A DNA stretch of 25,374 nucleotides, taken from assembly GCA_964498785.1 (NCBI GenBank), contig CAZCJL010000103.1, positions 1 through 25,374 on the forward strand, written 5' to 3'. This DNA is from Mariaggregatimicrobium sp964498785 (GTDB lineage: Bacteria; Zhuqueibacterota; Zhuqueibacteria; Thermofontimicrobiales; Thiofontviventaceae). Each line of letters begins with the position of its first letter. The first letter of the stretch is position 1. The notes beneath the pieces were generated by a model that saw nothing but the letters and a program-made list of their open reading frames with translations, did no database searches and was not told where the DNA came from. The translations under genes were made by a program, and so were the position numbers. Shown here piece by piece: positions 6,791-14,514 of this stretch.

Positions 6791-8062
6791 ATGAGAAGAT
6801 ATAGGCAATTGATATTGATGATATTTATATTTTTGCTTTTGATTGCGAAACCATCGCAATGTCAGATATTAATAATTGACCCTCCGAATGTAACCTTTAG
6901 GAGTATTGAGTCTGGCTTGTTCTATGAGAGCGAAATACCTGCCCGGTTGAAAATTGTTACATCAGAAAATTGGGCGGTATCGTGTATTGCAGAGCCCTTG
7001 ATTAATGAAACGAATGGCGTTCAAATTAATCTTGAAAAATTATTTATCAAACATGATCTTACCTCCGAATACCAACCAATGAACACATCCATCGATCTTG
7101 GAACGGGTCAATCAACTGGTGGCAGCGAACTTCTCGTTAATTCATTATATTTTAAAATTGAATTAAATGGAGACGAACCAGCGGGTATATATCATGGAAT
7201 TGTACGATTTTTTAGCGGGCAGAACAGCGTACTTCAGCTTCAATTGATTTTAAAGATCAAGAAACAATTCCAAATGAACGTCTCTTCTCAGTCGGTCAAT
7301 TTCAGAACATCGGCGCCCGGTTTATATTCAGCAGATAAAAGTATTGTCCTGTCGGTCGCTTCTAATTTGACGAATTGGCACATCGAAGCCGCAATGATTT
7401 CCTCCAACAGTACTGTTAATCAGATATTTATTAACAGTAAAATTCAAGATGATGAATCAGACGAGGGCGCTGGGGAAGGATTCAGGAAATTAGAAAATCA
7501 CCCAGTCGTTATGACTGGTTCACAATGCGATTATAATTGTTCTACTTTTTTAGAATTCAAACTATTGACTGAATGGATAACATCTGCCGGCGAATATCAG
7601 GTGGCTATCGAATTGAATGTTCCGGAAGCTGGATTTTCAAAACAAATTTATGTGAATATCGAAGTGAGCAAGTATAGTGTATTTTCTCTTTCCGCCTCAG
7701 ATGTTTATTTTCATGCCAACGGCCCTCCGGCAATATGGGATGGTGATAAGACGATCAAATTATTGGTTGGAACAAACAGTAGCTTCTGGAATGTGATTTG
7801 TGAAGCTACGGATTTAATAAATCAGAATGACGTAATTCCCAATGAAAGAATTTATTTAAAAATCGATCCGGATGAGTTTACACAGAATCAAGGTGCGGGC
7901 GCTGGATATCGAAAAATGAATATCCCGATTGAGGTCGCTACTGGCGCGCAAACTCCGCCGCATCATGTTTGTGAAATGAAATTCAAATTAAAAACGTTGG
8001 AAACTGATCGCCCCGGACATTACGAGGGAACTGTTACTTTCACTCATTTAACCAATCCATAA
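6791..8062 (+). CDS. exported protein with three Ig-like repeats
   Basis: A 423-residue protein with a signal peptide (residues 1-24, core LILMIFIFLLLIA, ending SQCQ). The mature part is three related beta-rich repeats at about 25-155, 159-293 and 297-423. Each has a first strand with VxF (NVTFRS, SVNFRT, DVYFHA), a middle block ending in W (ENWAV, TNWHI, SFWNV), a Gly-rich loop (GTGQSTG, GAGEGFRKL, GAGAGYRKM) and a closing strand of the form GxYxG/A (AGIYHGIVRF, AGEYQVAIEL, PGHYEGTVTF). The closing GxYxGxV strand resembles DUF4402 or coat-protein-U-type subunits, though I cannot assign a family. The ASDVYFH string is shared with the small protein at 9248. GAGAGGGG precedes the ATG, and the next gene follows after 3 bp. 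It is likely a surface or periplasmic component of the system encoded downstream. Confidence 0.85.
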   Translation: MRRYRQLILMIFIFLLLIAKPSQCQILIIDPPNVTFRSIESGLFYESEIPARLKIVTSENWAVSCIAEPLINETNGVQINLEKLFIKHDLTSEYQPMNTSIDLGTGQSTGGSELLVNSLYFKIELNGDEPAGIYHGIVRFFSGQNSVLQLQLILKIKKQFQMNVSSQSVNFRTSAPGLYSADKSIVLSVASNLTNWHIEAAMISSNSTVNQIFINSKIQDDESDEGAGEGFRKLENHPVVMTGSQCDYNCSTFLEFKLLTEWITSAGEYQVAIELNVPEAGFSKQIYVNIEVSKYSVFSLSASDVYFHANGPPAIWDGDKTIKLLVGTNSSFWNVICEATDLINQNDVIPNERIYLKIDPDEFTQNQGAGAGYRKMNIPIEVATGAQTPPHHVCEMKFKLKTLETDRPGHYEGTVTFTHLTNP

Positions 8063-8065
8063 AAA

Positions 8066-8857
8066 ATGAAAATAAAATTTATCACGATTTTATTCATAAT
8101 ATATAGCCAGTCAGTTTATGCAGTAAATTCATTTAAATTTACTGTGTCGCCACCCATCATTCTTTTGAAGCTACATCCCGGAAGTACCGAAATAATCGAT
8201 TTGTCTATTCACAACAATGATAAAACTGATCTAAAACTGAATCTCAAAACATACTCATTGTCAATGGACGAATTCGGGAATGCGCTGGTTGCTGAAAATG
8301 AAGATCAGCAGGTTATACATGTAAGTTGGTTGCAACCTGAGTTTAACACAATAACGATTCCGCCGGATTCAGGCGCAGTGGTTTCTGTGAAGATTAATGT
8401 TCCTTTCGGAGTAAGCGGTGGTAAATATGGCGTGGTTATGTTTGAGACTTCCCAAAAAGTACGTGGACAAAATAAAATTCTATTAACAGGACGAATGGGT
8501 TCGATTGTTATGATCGAGATTTACGGAAGAAAACAATATGATAGCAAACTTGTTGATTTTTCAGTAAATGGCCAGGCGAATCCAGTCAATTTTGCTGTGA
8601 CGATTTGGAATAACGGAAATTTGCATATTAATGTAAAAGGATCCATTATGATTTTGGGGGAAGATAACAGAATTGTTGATAGAATTAATTTAAATGTAGG
8701 AACCGGTACGATATTACCGAATCATCGGCGAATCTTTTCCGCAGTGTGGAAAAATGTAAAAAAGATGAAGCCTGGTCAATACATCGCAAAGGTACGAATA
8801 ATAGTACCGGGTGTCGGAAAAGTTATTGAAGAAGAAAAAGCATTCATTATTAAATAA
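8066..8857 (+). CDS. PapD/DUF916-like Ig-fold exported protein, single module
   Basis: A 263-residue exported protein, signal peptide about 1-19 (ending SVYA). Two Ig-like domains follow. The first, about 25-140, has the look of chaperone-type domains: VSPPIILLKLHPGS, a strand with IHNNDKTDL, then IPPDSGAVVSVKINVPFGVSGGKYG split over several strands. The second, about 150-263, has NNGNLHINVKGSI, GTILPNHRRIFSAVW and KPGQYIAKV. The same second-domain signatures occur twice in the protein at 9997. The pattern recalls periplasmic pilus chaperones (PapD/COG3121) and the Gram-positive WxL-partner DUF916; remote kinship is inferred, not shown. The ATG has no Shine-Dalgarno and follows the previous stop by 3 bp, so translation is probably coupled. 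A strong hairpin follows the stop. Confidence 0.82.
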   Translation: MKIKFITILFIIYSQSVYAVNSFKFTVSPPIILLKLHPGSTEIIDLSIHNNDKTDLKLNLKTYSLSMDEFGNALVAENEDQQVIHVSWLQPEFNTITIPPDSGAVVSVKINVPFGVSGGKYGVVMFETSQKVRGQNKILLTGRMGSIVMIEIYGRKQYDSKLVDFSVNGQANPVNFAVTIWNNGNLHINVKGSIMILGEDNRIVDRINLNVGTGTILPNHRRIFSAVWKNVKKMKPGQYIAKVRIIVPGVGKVIEEEKAFIIK

Positions 8858-8862
8858 AAAAG

Positions 8863-8904
8863 AAGCCGGTTATCAGGCCGCTAAACCTTTGCGATAACCG
8901 GCTT
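8863..8904 (+). terminator. hairpin downstream of the Ig-fold gene
   Basis: AAGCCGGTTATC (8863-8874) pairs perfectly with GATAACCGGCTT (8893-8904), a 12-bp stem with an 18-nt loop, starting 6 bp after the stop. The T-tract afterwards is short (CTTTG), so termination on the + strand may be partial. Confidence 0.65.
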
Positions 8905-8915
8905 TGTTGCACAAA

Positions 8916-8960
8916 ACCTGTCAAAATCGACAGGTAAGTGGTATTTTTAATATACCACTT
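8916..8960 (+). promoter_or_regulatory. two further hairpins in tandem in the leader of the subunit gene
   Basis: ACCTGTC/GACAGGT (8916-8922, 8929-8935) is followed at once by AAGTGGTAT/ATACCACTT (8936-8944, 8952-8960). With the stem at 8863-8904 they make three consecutive hairpins within 100 bp. They lie in the 390-bp gap before the small subunit gene; the remaining gap holds a mini-ORF and one more hairpin but no other gene. Function is inferred as transcription or mRNA-stability control. Confidence 0.5.
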
Positions 8961-9140
8961 GCGGTGGGCAAAATCAAGTTATTCTTTTTTAATTGATTGA
9001 GAATTATTGATTTTCGAAATCGCGTGGCGCTGATGTTTGAATCGCGTTTTATATCCCATCATATCCCACAAATAACCATGAATATCTCTGAGCCAGAAGC
9101 GGCATGGTACTCGTGTCAGAAATATTTGCAAAGATCTTTA

Positions 9141-9177
9141 AAGGAGGTGACGCGTGTTTTCGTATAAAAAAAAGTAA
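9141..9177 (+). CDS. possible leader mini-ORF with perfect ribosome site
   Basis: AAAGGAGGTGA at 9140-9150 is a full complement of the 16S rRNA tail. Four bases later GTG (9154) opens a seven-codon frame reading MFSYKKK and TAA at 9175-9177. A hairpin at 9186-9216 follows within 10 bases, then the subunit gene at 9248 with its own weaker GGAG. Such an arrangement fits a leader peptide or a ribosome landing site that shapes mRNA folding. It may equally be the relic of a lost gene start. Confidence 0.35.
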
Positions 9178-9185
9178 ATTTTAAG

Positions 9186-9216
9186 CAGGTTTTGTTTACA
9201 CGGGAAATAAAACCTG
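9186..9216 (+). promoter_or_regulatory. 5'UTR hairpin before the subunit gene
   Basis: CAGGTTTT (9186-9193) and AAAACCTG (9209-9216) form an 8-bp stem with a 15-nt loop, 31 bp upstream of the ATG at 9248. The stem ends before the ribosome site AAGGAG, leaving it open. Confidence 0.4.
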
Positions 9217-9247
9217 AAAATTAACCTTAAAAGTAAGGAGAATAGTA

Positions 9248-9931
9248 ATGAAACGTTTAATCATTATTGCCGCTTTGTGTTGCTTTGCAGTTTCTGCTTT
9301 TGCCCAGAGTGGTATGGGTTTATGGCCTCTGAATTGGGGCGATCCCAGTACTTATGTGGATTATAAAAATCCTTATGAAGCCACCGGATATATTTATGAC
9401 CCTGCAACTTACTCATGGCAGCACGGTACAGAAACCAATGATGGTCTGGTTACAATCACCTGTGATATCGAAATGTATATGTCAATGCATCTGGATGCAA
9501 CGGACGTGTATTTTCATATTGCAGATGACCGGACTGCAATGAATGCCTATATTAACGGATGGCTGTCTTCAAATAATGGTCAGTGGTTATTTGTGAGCTC
9601 TGATCTGGGAAATAAGGATTTGGATAATTTAACATTTATTGAAGATATTTTCGGTCGGGATGTTGCCTGGCATACTGCCAATAGCAGAGATGTTCCTGCT
9701 GATATTCCGATCGAATGGTATTTGAAAGAGCCGACTGATGCAGATTGGCGTGCTGGTACTGCTTCAATGAGCGGGAATAATCAACAGTTGTGGGGATATA
9801 CATGGCTGTTGGCGAATGGGGAGCCCTGCACCCATCACTTCACCATCAAGATTAAGATACTGCCTGCGTTTCATCAACCGGATGGCCGTTATGAAATGGA
9901 TCCGTTAGTTACAGTAGCGCCGACTTTATAA
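9248..9931 (+). CDS. small secreted subunit-like protein
   Basis: A 227-residue protein with a classical signal peptide cleaved at AFAQ (residue about 20). The mature part is Trp/Tyr/Asp-rich and beta-like. HLDATDVYFHI (from about residue 81) matches SLSASDVYFHA in the third repeat of the protein at 6791. The C-terminus GRYEMDPLVTVAP mirrors the closing GHYEGTVTF strand of that repeat. It is therefore one copy of a related domain, plus an N-terminal extension of about 50 residues. The gene stands alone between hairpins, has AAGGAG upstream, and the next hairpin sits 8 bp after its stop. A single-domain exported protein next to chaperone-like proteins and bracketed by mRNA hairpins is what one expects of a major structural subunit. 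That role is inference; no family is recognised. Confidence 0.82.
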   Translation: MKRLIIIAALCCFAVSAFAQSGMGLWPLNWGDPSTYVDYKNPYEATGYIYDPATYSWQHGTETNDGLVTITCDIEMYMSMHLDATDVYFHIADDRTAMNAYINGWLSSNNGQWLFVSSDLGNKDLDNLTFIEDIFGRDVAWHTANSRDVPADIPIEWYLKEPTDADWRAGTASMSGNNQQLWGYTWLLANGEPCTHHFTIKIKILPAFHQPDGRYEMDPLVTVAPTL

Positions 9932-9939
9932 TCTGAACC

Positions 9940-9976
9940 AACCGGATTCCCGATGTCATTCACCGGGAATCCGGTT
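9940..9976 (+). terminator. intercistronic terminator-like hairpin after the subunit gene
   Basis: AACCGGATTCCCG (9940-9952) and CGGGAATCCGGTT (9964-9976) form a perfect 13-bp stem with an 11-nt loop, followed by TAATTT. The next gene starts at 9997 on the same strand, so this hairpin would reduce read-through or protect the upstream mRNA 3' end. Confidence 0.7.
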
Positions 9977-9996
9977 TAATTTGAAGGACAGCGAAC

Positions 9997-11613
9997 ATGA
10001 TAAGAAAAGCAAAGCGAATTAATCTGATTTTACTATTCATTCTCTTTTTGCAAGTTTCGCTCTCAGCTCAGCAAATTCGAATGGGCCCCCCCATAGTTGA
10101 ATTGCATACAACCCCGGGATCGAGCAAAATGTTTTATTTGAATTTGATTAATCAAACGGAATATGATGTGAACTGTACGTTACATACAAAAGGAATGAAT
10201 GTAACATCTGAAGGAATGCCTTTTCCGGTGGATAGTTGTGCAAGAAATGCAAAACCATTTTTGAACATCCATCATGATACCGTGTTTATTTTAAAAGGAA
10301 AAGAAACACGTAAAATTCGTTGTTCTTTTAAACCGGATATTAAAACTCCCCCCGGGGGATATTATGGCATGATTTTGTGCCGAACTGCCGAGCCACAAAA
10401 GATTCGGGAAAATAAAACAAAATTGCAAACCCGTGTGAAGCTGCGATTTCAATTTGCGTGTGTGGTAATGGCTGTGGTGAAGGGTGCACATATTCAGGCG
10501 AAAATTGAACCCGAAGGTCCGATTATTTTTGCCGGAAATCGTGGTGGTAAAAAGGAAGATCGCAACTGGTATGTTCAGGTGCCGGTGCGCAACGATGGAA
10601 ATATTCATGTCGTTTTAGATGGCGATGTACGATTGCTTAGTGAAACCGGTCAGCTTGTCGCTCAAATGGGACTCATCGCTGGAAAAGGCTACCTTTTACC
10701 ACAGCAGCGACGGGTATTTAACGCTACCGGAAACGGGCCGTTACCTGATGGTGTTTATGTTGCCAATGTTAAATTGGGTCAGCCGGATATTAAAAAATTC
10801 GCAACTGAAAAAATTCCGTTTTATGTACTTAATGGACAGGTATATCCCGGTTCACCGGACGATAAGGAAACGAGTTCCCTTTCTGAAACCAGTCAGGGAT
10901 TTATCTTAAATAAAACCAATGTTGTTGTGAAAATCCCATCCGGAGGACGGCAATATCAGGTAGTGCAATTAATGAATGTTACCCGCAAACCAATTGAAGT
11001 AATAACCAAACGGATAAAATGGGATCAGAATAAAGATGGTGATATTATTTTCCCGGAACAAAGCAAGCATTGTCGGGAGCTTACCAGTGCAATAGAGATC
11101 ACACCGGAAAAATTTACAATTCCTTCGAAAATGAAAAAAAATGTGAAATTGCTTTTTCAATTGCCAAAAGAGGCAGAAGGAGAATATTTTGATGCAATTG
11201 TCTTTCAAAAAGTCAAAACTACCCTGACAAACGATGCGCCATTGTTGTTGACACAAAGTATATTAACCACGGTAACTGCACGCAAAACAGGAAAGGCCGC
11301 AGGCGAAGTCGTGGATTTTGTGTTCAAGGAAATCAGGAACAAGGGATTTCTTGTGTCAGTGACTGTAAAAAATACAGGGAATATAACAACTTTTCCTGAG
11401 GGAAGAATCAACATTTTCGGCCCGGATAATAATAAAATCGATGAAACACTGGTTTTTGGTACGGATTCTTTTGTACTGCCAAAGAATGAGGTAACGTATG
11501 AAATTGAGTGGGGGCGAATATTACCGCCGGGGAAATACCGGGCTGAGTTAGCTTATGTATTTGAGCAAGCTCAAAAGTCTGTTCAAAAGATAAAAACGTT
11601 TTCGGTGAAATAA
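9997..11613 (+). CDS. double-module PapD/DUF916-like Ig-fold exported protein
   Basis: A 538-residue exported protein, signal peptide about 1-24 (ending LSAQ). It is two copies of the architecture seen in the 263-residue protein at 8066. Module 1, about 28-285: MGPPIVELHTTPGS, NDGNIHVVLDGDV, GYLLPQQRRVFNA, PDGVYVANV. Module 2, about 303-538: VVVKIPSGGRQYQVVQLMN, NTGNITTFPEGRI, DSFVLPKNEVTYEIEW, PPGKYRAEL. The ordered motifs N-x-GN[IL], x-LP-x3-R/E-x-[FT] and P-x-G-x-Y align in all three modules, so internal duplication or fusion is clear. By analogy with pilus chaperones or WxL-partner proteins it may bind subunits or bridge them to the envelope. It follows the subunit gene after a hairpin and precedes the lamin-tail protein by 20 bp; GAAGGA precedes the ATG. 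Family name remains tentative. Confidence 0.83.
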   Translation: MIRKAKRINLILLFILFLQVSLSAQQIRMGPPIVELHTTPGSSKMFYLNLINQTEYDVNCTLHTKGMNVTSEGMPFPVDSCARNAKPFLNIHHDTVFILKGKETRKIRCSFKPDIKTPPGGYYGMILCRTAEPQKIRENKTKLQTRVKLRFQFACVVMAVVKGAHIQAKIEPEGPIIFAGNRGGKKEDRNWYVQVPVRNDGNIHVVLDGDVRLLSETGQLVAQMGLIAGKGYLLPQQRRVFNATGNGPLPDGVYVANVKLGQPDIKKFATEKIPFYVLNGQVYPGSPDDKETSSLSETSQGFILNKTNVVVKIPSGGRQYQVVQLMNVTRKPIEVITKRIKWDQNKDGDIIFPEQSKHCRELTSAIEITPEKFTIPSKMKKNVKLLFQLPKEAEGEYFDAIVFQKVKTTLTNDAPLLLTQSILTTVTARKTGKAAGEVVDFVFKEIRNKGFLVSVTVKNTGNITTFPEGRINIFGPDNNKIDETLVFGTDSFVLPKNEVTYEIEWGRILPPGKYRAELAYVFEQAQKSVQKIKTFSVK

Positions 11614-11633
11614 AAAATATTAAGGAGGCGAAG

Positions 11634-12851
11634 ATGAAAAAATTACAGTTCATTGTAATGCTGTTCATCATGATTGCCGGCAATTTATATGGAAAACACG
11701 AGCCATTGAATTTTATTCTGATTAATGAAATAAAAATGTATGGCACAACTCATTTTTCAGATGAATTTATCGAGCTTTTTAATGTTACGGATTCATTGTT
11801 TGATATTAGTCGTTACAAAATTCTTTATTTTAATGGTGATGGTAGTATGCGAAAGGTGATCCATGATTTTCCGGATTCCACGTTTATTAAGCCGTATCAT
11901 TATTATTTATTAGCAACCGTACAATATACAGAAGCAAAAACACCGGATGCGATTATGGAACATGGGCTGTTATCCTCTGGTCAGCTTATTTTAGTGGATT
12001 CATCATGCAGAGATACCCTTGATGCAGTGGCATGGGGAAACATTGAGACTGGGGTAACTAACGAGGGAATGCCGGCAGAATATGTTGTGCCTGTGGAAAC
12101 TCCTCCAGTTTCGCCTGAACTCGGCGAAGATCTATTATTGAGCGTTCAGCGATTTCCTGAAGGCACGGATACAAATAATAATCTCGCTGATTTTAAAGTA
12201 AGATATTTTACATCGCCAATGAATTCCCGGGATTCGCTGAATATGATCGATCCTGCTTCTCTACAGGCAATAAAGAGCAGCGATAAAATTATTATTCAGT
12301 GGAAGACATTTTCAATTACAAAAGATTTGCATTTTAATATTTATATGAAAACCGCTGACGAAAATAACTGGCGTATCATCGATCCGGCCAGATCGTTACT
12401 GATGGCATCAATCAAAGATACACATACCTTTCGATATGAAATGGTAGTTGATGATTTACTGGAAGACTTTTTATGTAAAATACAAGAAATTGATTTCACA
12501 GGTACACCGAGATTTACATCTATATTCACCATTGAAGCCGATATTATCGAAAAACCGCAACAGGTGGTTCACATATTATCATTAGAACAGAATTATCCGA
12601 ATCCGTTTAATCCGGTGACAACAATATCATTTTCTCTAATTGAAGAATCATATTTAACTATCAAAATATATAATATGTTAGGTCGGGAAGTTAAAACATT
12701 GGCAGAGAGTAATTTTAATATGGGTGATCAAAAATTACTATGGGATGGAACAGACAATTATGGAAAAAAAGTTCCTTCCGGTGAATACTTCATTATGCTT
12801 CGGACGCAAAACAACAGAACAGCGGTAAAGAAAATGATTGTTCACAAATAA
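11634..12851 (+). CDS. lamin-tail-domain protein with T9SS-type/FlgD-like C-terminus
   Basis: A 405-residue secreted protein with a signal peptide (1-20, core FIVMLFIMIAGN). Residues about 25-190 fit a lamin tail domain: FILINEIKMYG, DEFIELFNVTD, SRYKILYFNGDG, HYYLLATVQ, DTLDAVAWGN. A second Ig/Fn3-like part spans about 205-300. Residues 313-405 are the C-terminal sorting or FlgD-like Ig domain: NYPNPFNPVTTISF, IKIYNMLGREVKTL, WDGTDNYGKKVPSGEYF, VKKMIVHK. Such C-termini direct proteins to the type IX secretion route or equivalent in FCB-group bacteria. GGAGG lies 6 bp before the ATG. Its place between the chaperone-like gene and the secretin, with short gaps, argues that it is a surface-exposed part of the same system, perhaps tip or anchor. 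That role is inferred. Confidence 0.88.
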   Translation: MKKLQFIVMLFIMIAGNLYGKHEPLNFILINEIKMYGTTHFSDEFIELFNVTDSLFDISRYKILYFNGDGSMRKVIHDFPDSTFIKPYHYYLLATVQYTEAKTPDAIMEHGLLSSGQLILVDSSCRDTLDAVAWGNIETGVTNEGMPAEYVVPVETPPVSPELGEDLLLSVQRFPEGTDTNNNLADFKVRYFTSPMNSRDSLNMIDPASLQAIKSSDKIIIQWKTFSITKDLHFNIYMKTADENNWRIIDPARSLLMASIKDTHTFRYEMVVDDLLEDFLCKIQEIDFTGTPRFTSIFTIEADIIEKPQQVVHILSLEQNYPNPFNPVTTISFSLIEESYLTIKIYNMLGREVKTLAESNFNMGDQKLLWDGTDNYGKKVPSGEYFIMLRTQNNRTAVKKMIVHK

Positions 12852-12886
12852 AAAGATGAACACCACATCCAAAGGGAGAACGGTTT

Positions 12887-14173
12887 ATGAATTTGATGCG
12901 AATAGAAACACGACATTCCTTGTATCGATTAATTGTGATTGTGATTTTAATTTATTTCATTCCAAATTCTTTTGCAAATGACGCCACTAAAAATAACAAA
13001 CCCCTGGTTTCCAATATCTTTTTTGAGACGGATTTGCGCCAGGCATTAAAAGATTTATCAAACGAATCCGGCATCACAATAATTGCAGATAATACCGTTC
13101 AGGGGCTTGTGACACTTGAATTTGAGAATGAACCACTGGAGTCTGTTTTATCCAAAATACTATCCGGAGGCGGTTTTACATTCAGAAAAATAAATGATTT
13201 TTATTTAGTTGGTTCTCCGCTCATTGAAAACCAGGCGTTTCCGCTGCTGACAGAAACCGAGTATTATTGTCCCGATTATATCAATGCGAAACAAGTTCCA
13301 TTGCTGCTTTCCGATTTTTATCGGCCGTATGTGCGTGTAAACGATCAAACAAATTCGATTGCTATCACAGCGTCACCGGAATTGATAAAGCAAATTAAAT
13401 CAAGCGTAAAATCAATTGACGTCCCTCCCAAACAAATTTCCATCGAAGCAGTTGTCACCGAACTATCGAATGACGCTAAACGATCGATGGGTATTGACTG
13501 GAATTGGCTGGGAGAGAGCGGTAAAAAAACAGTCAACGTGAAAACAAATTTGAATAGCGCTTTGGGAGATTCAAGTTTTACCGGACAATTGATACGCTCT
13601 GGTATAAATTACAAAAGTTTTCATTATAATGTGCTATTGAATTTGAAAGCACTGGCTACCGAAGGAAAAGCCAAAATCCGGGCGCATCCGAAAATTACTG
13701 CAATGAATGGCCAGCAAGCGTCTATATTTATCGGCAGCGAACGTTACTTCTCTATTGTGACCGGTCCGGTAAATTACCCCTATACCCAATTGGAACGCAT
13801 ATCAGTGGGAATTACATTGAAAATTGTACCTCGTATTTCATCGAAAAATGAAATTACAGCCTCCATTGAATGTGAAGTCAGCGAGGTTAGTGAAATCGGA
13901 CTCTCTGGTTTGCCCCTTGTTACGAAACGAAATGCGAATACAAACATACGAGTAAAAAACGGTGAGGTTGTCGCTATCGGAGGATTAACCCAGGAATACA
14001 CTGTTGATACAAAGAAAAAAATCCCTGTATTAGGAAGCATTCCATTGTTGGGATATTTATTCAGTCATTCGAAAACAGAAAAAGTCGAAAAAGAAATCGC
14101 CATTTTTATTGCACCGCATCTCATTGATGAAAATGCGACAGCAAAAGGGGAAGTAATGCTACATGAAAAATGA
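12887..14173 (+). CDS. short secretin (GspD/PilQ superfamily)
   Basis: A 428-residue exported protein, signal peptide about 10-30 (LIVIVILIYFIPNSFA). Residues about 43-110 are an STN domain (LRQALKDLSNESGITIIA, then LESVLSKILSGGGFTF). Residues about 125-180 are one N1-like ring domain (DYINAKQVPLLLSDF, NSIAITASPELIKQI). Residues about 184-413 are the secretin barrel domain, with KAKIRAHPKITAMNGQ at 261-276, the gate signature IPVLGSIPLLGYLF at 379-392, and IAIFIAPHLI near the end. It is smaller than GspD or PilQ (600-750 residues) since it has a single N1-like ring. It would form a gated outer-membrane channel. No ATPase, inner-membrane platform, pilin or prepilin peptidase gene lies in the window, so it is not a standard type II or IV locus here. 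GGGAGA precedes the ATG and the gap to the previous gene is 35 bp. Confidence 0.93.
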   Translation: MNLMRIETRHSLYRLIVIVILIYFIPNSFANDATKNNKPLVSNIFFETDLRQALKDLSNESGITIIADNTVQGLVTLEFENEPLESVLSKILSGGGFTFRKINDFYLVGSPLIENQAFPLLTETEYYCPDYINAKQVPLLLSDFYRPYVRVNDQTNSIAITASPELIKQIKSSVKSIDVPPKQISIEAVVTELSNDAKRSMGIDWNWLGESGKKTVNVKTNLNSALGDSSFTGQLIRSGINYKSFHYNVLLNLKALATEGKAKIRAHPKITAMNGQQASIFIGSERYFSIVTGPVNYPYTQLERISVGITLKIVPRISSKNEITASIECEVSEVSEIGLSGLPLVTKRNANTNIRVKNGEVVAIGGLTQEYTVDTKKKIPVLGSIPLLGYLFSHSKTEKVEKEIAIFIAPHLIDENATAKGEVMLHEK

Positions 14174-14209
14174 GAAGGGATACTATAGTATTATTTCCAA
14201 AAACCTAAG

Positions 14210-14250
14210 AAAAAAAATCAGCAAACCCGATTCTCCCGGATTTGCTGATT
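14210..14250 (-). terminator. rho-independent terminator at the convergence point
   Basis: AATCAGCAAACCCG (14216-14229) pairs with CGGATTTGCTGATT (14237-14250) with one G-T-type mismatch. Read on the - strand the stem is followed by eight T (14217-14210), a textbook terminator for the gene ending at 14272. On the + strand it lacks a T-run. Confidence 0.8.
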
Positions 14251-14271
14251 CATGGGGGGGTACTCACAGAT

Positions 14272-14514
14272 TTATTTCTTCTTGATAAGTCCCAGTAAAA
14301 AGAGCAATACAAGTGCGCCAATGACTGCCATAACAAGCGAGCCCAGCAAGCCGTAGGAAGTGATGTTTAAAATGTCGAACAAGAAACCTCCGAGGATGGC
14401 GCCAATAATTCCCACAACAAAATTTCCGATCAATCCAAAACCTGCGCCTTTCATCAGGCGACCGGCGATCCAGCCGGCGGCAATACCAATCAGTACAAAC
14501 CAAAGAATGTTCAT
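14272..14514 (-). CDS. GlsB/YeaQ/YmgE family stress-response membrane protein
   Basis: An 80-residue, very hydrophobic protein with three membrane segments (about 3-20, 27-50, 55-76) and a Lys-rich end. The pattern ILWFVLIGIAAGWIAGRLMKG, GNFVVGIIGAILGGFL and GSLVMAVIGALVLLF is the family hallmark (PF04226, formerly called transglycosylase-associated). It is an inner-membrane protein of the stress response with no established activity. AAAAGGAG lies 10 bp upstream of ATG. It is the last gene of the - strand group before the terminator at 14210-14250. Confidence 0.92.
   Translation of the reverse strand: MNILWFVLIGIAAGWIAGRLMKGAGFGLIGNFVVGIIGAILGGFLFDILNITSYGLLGSLVMAVIGALVLLFLLGLIKKK

Noticed and set aside
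6556..6859. Small hydrophobic frames on the - strand in the AT-rich gap
   Set aside because: They are low-complexity Ile/Phe/Asn strings expected by chance in AT-rich DNA.
8863..8910. c-di-GMP (GEMM) riboswitch
   Set aside because: GGCCGCTAAACC recalls part of the motif by chance, but the conserved core and paired helices are absent; a plain 12-bp hairpin explains it.
9025..9043. Sigma-54 promoter (TGGCGCTGATGTTTGAA) before the subunit gene
   Set aside because: The -12 GC element is not at the right distance from the -24 GG; match is too poor.
10291..10608. 105-residue frame on the - strand
   Set aside because: Antisense shadow of the Ig-fold gene at 9997, with a composition unlike real genes here.
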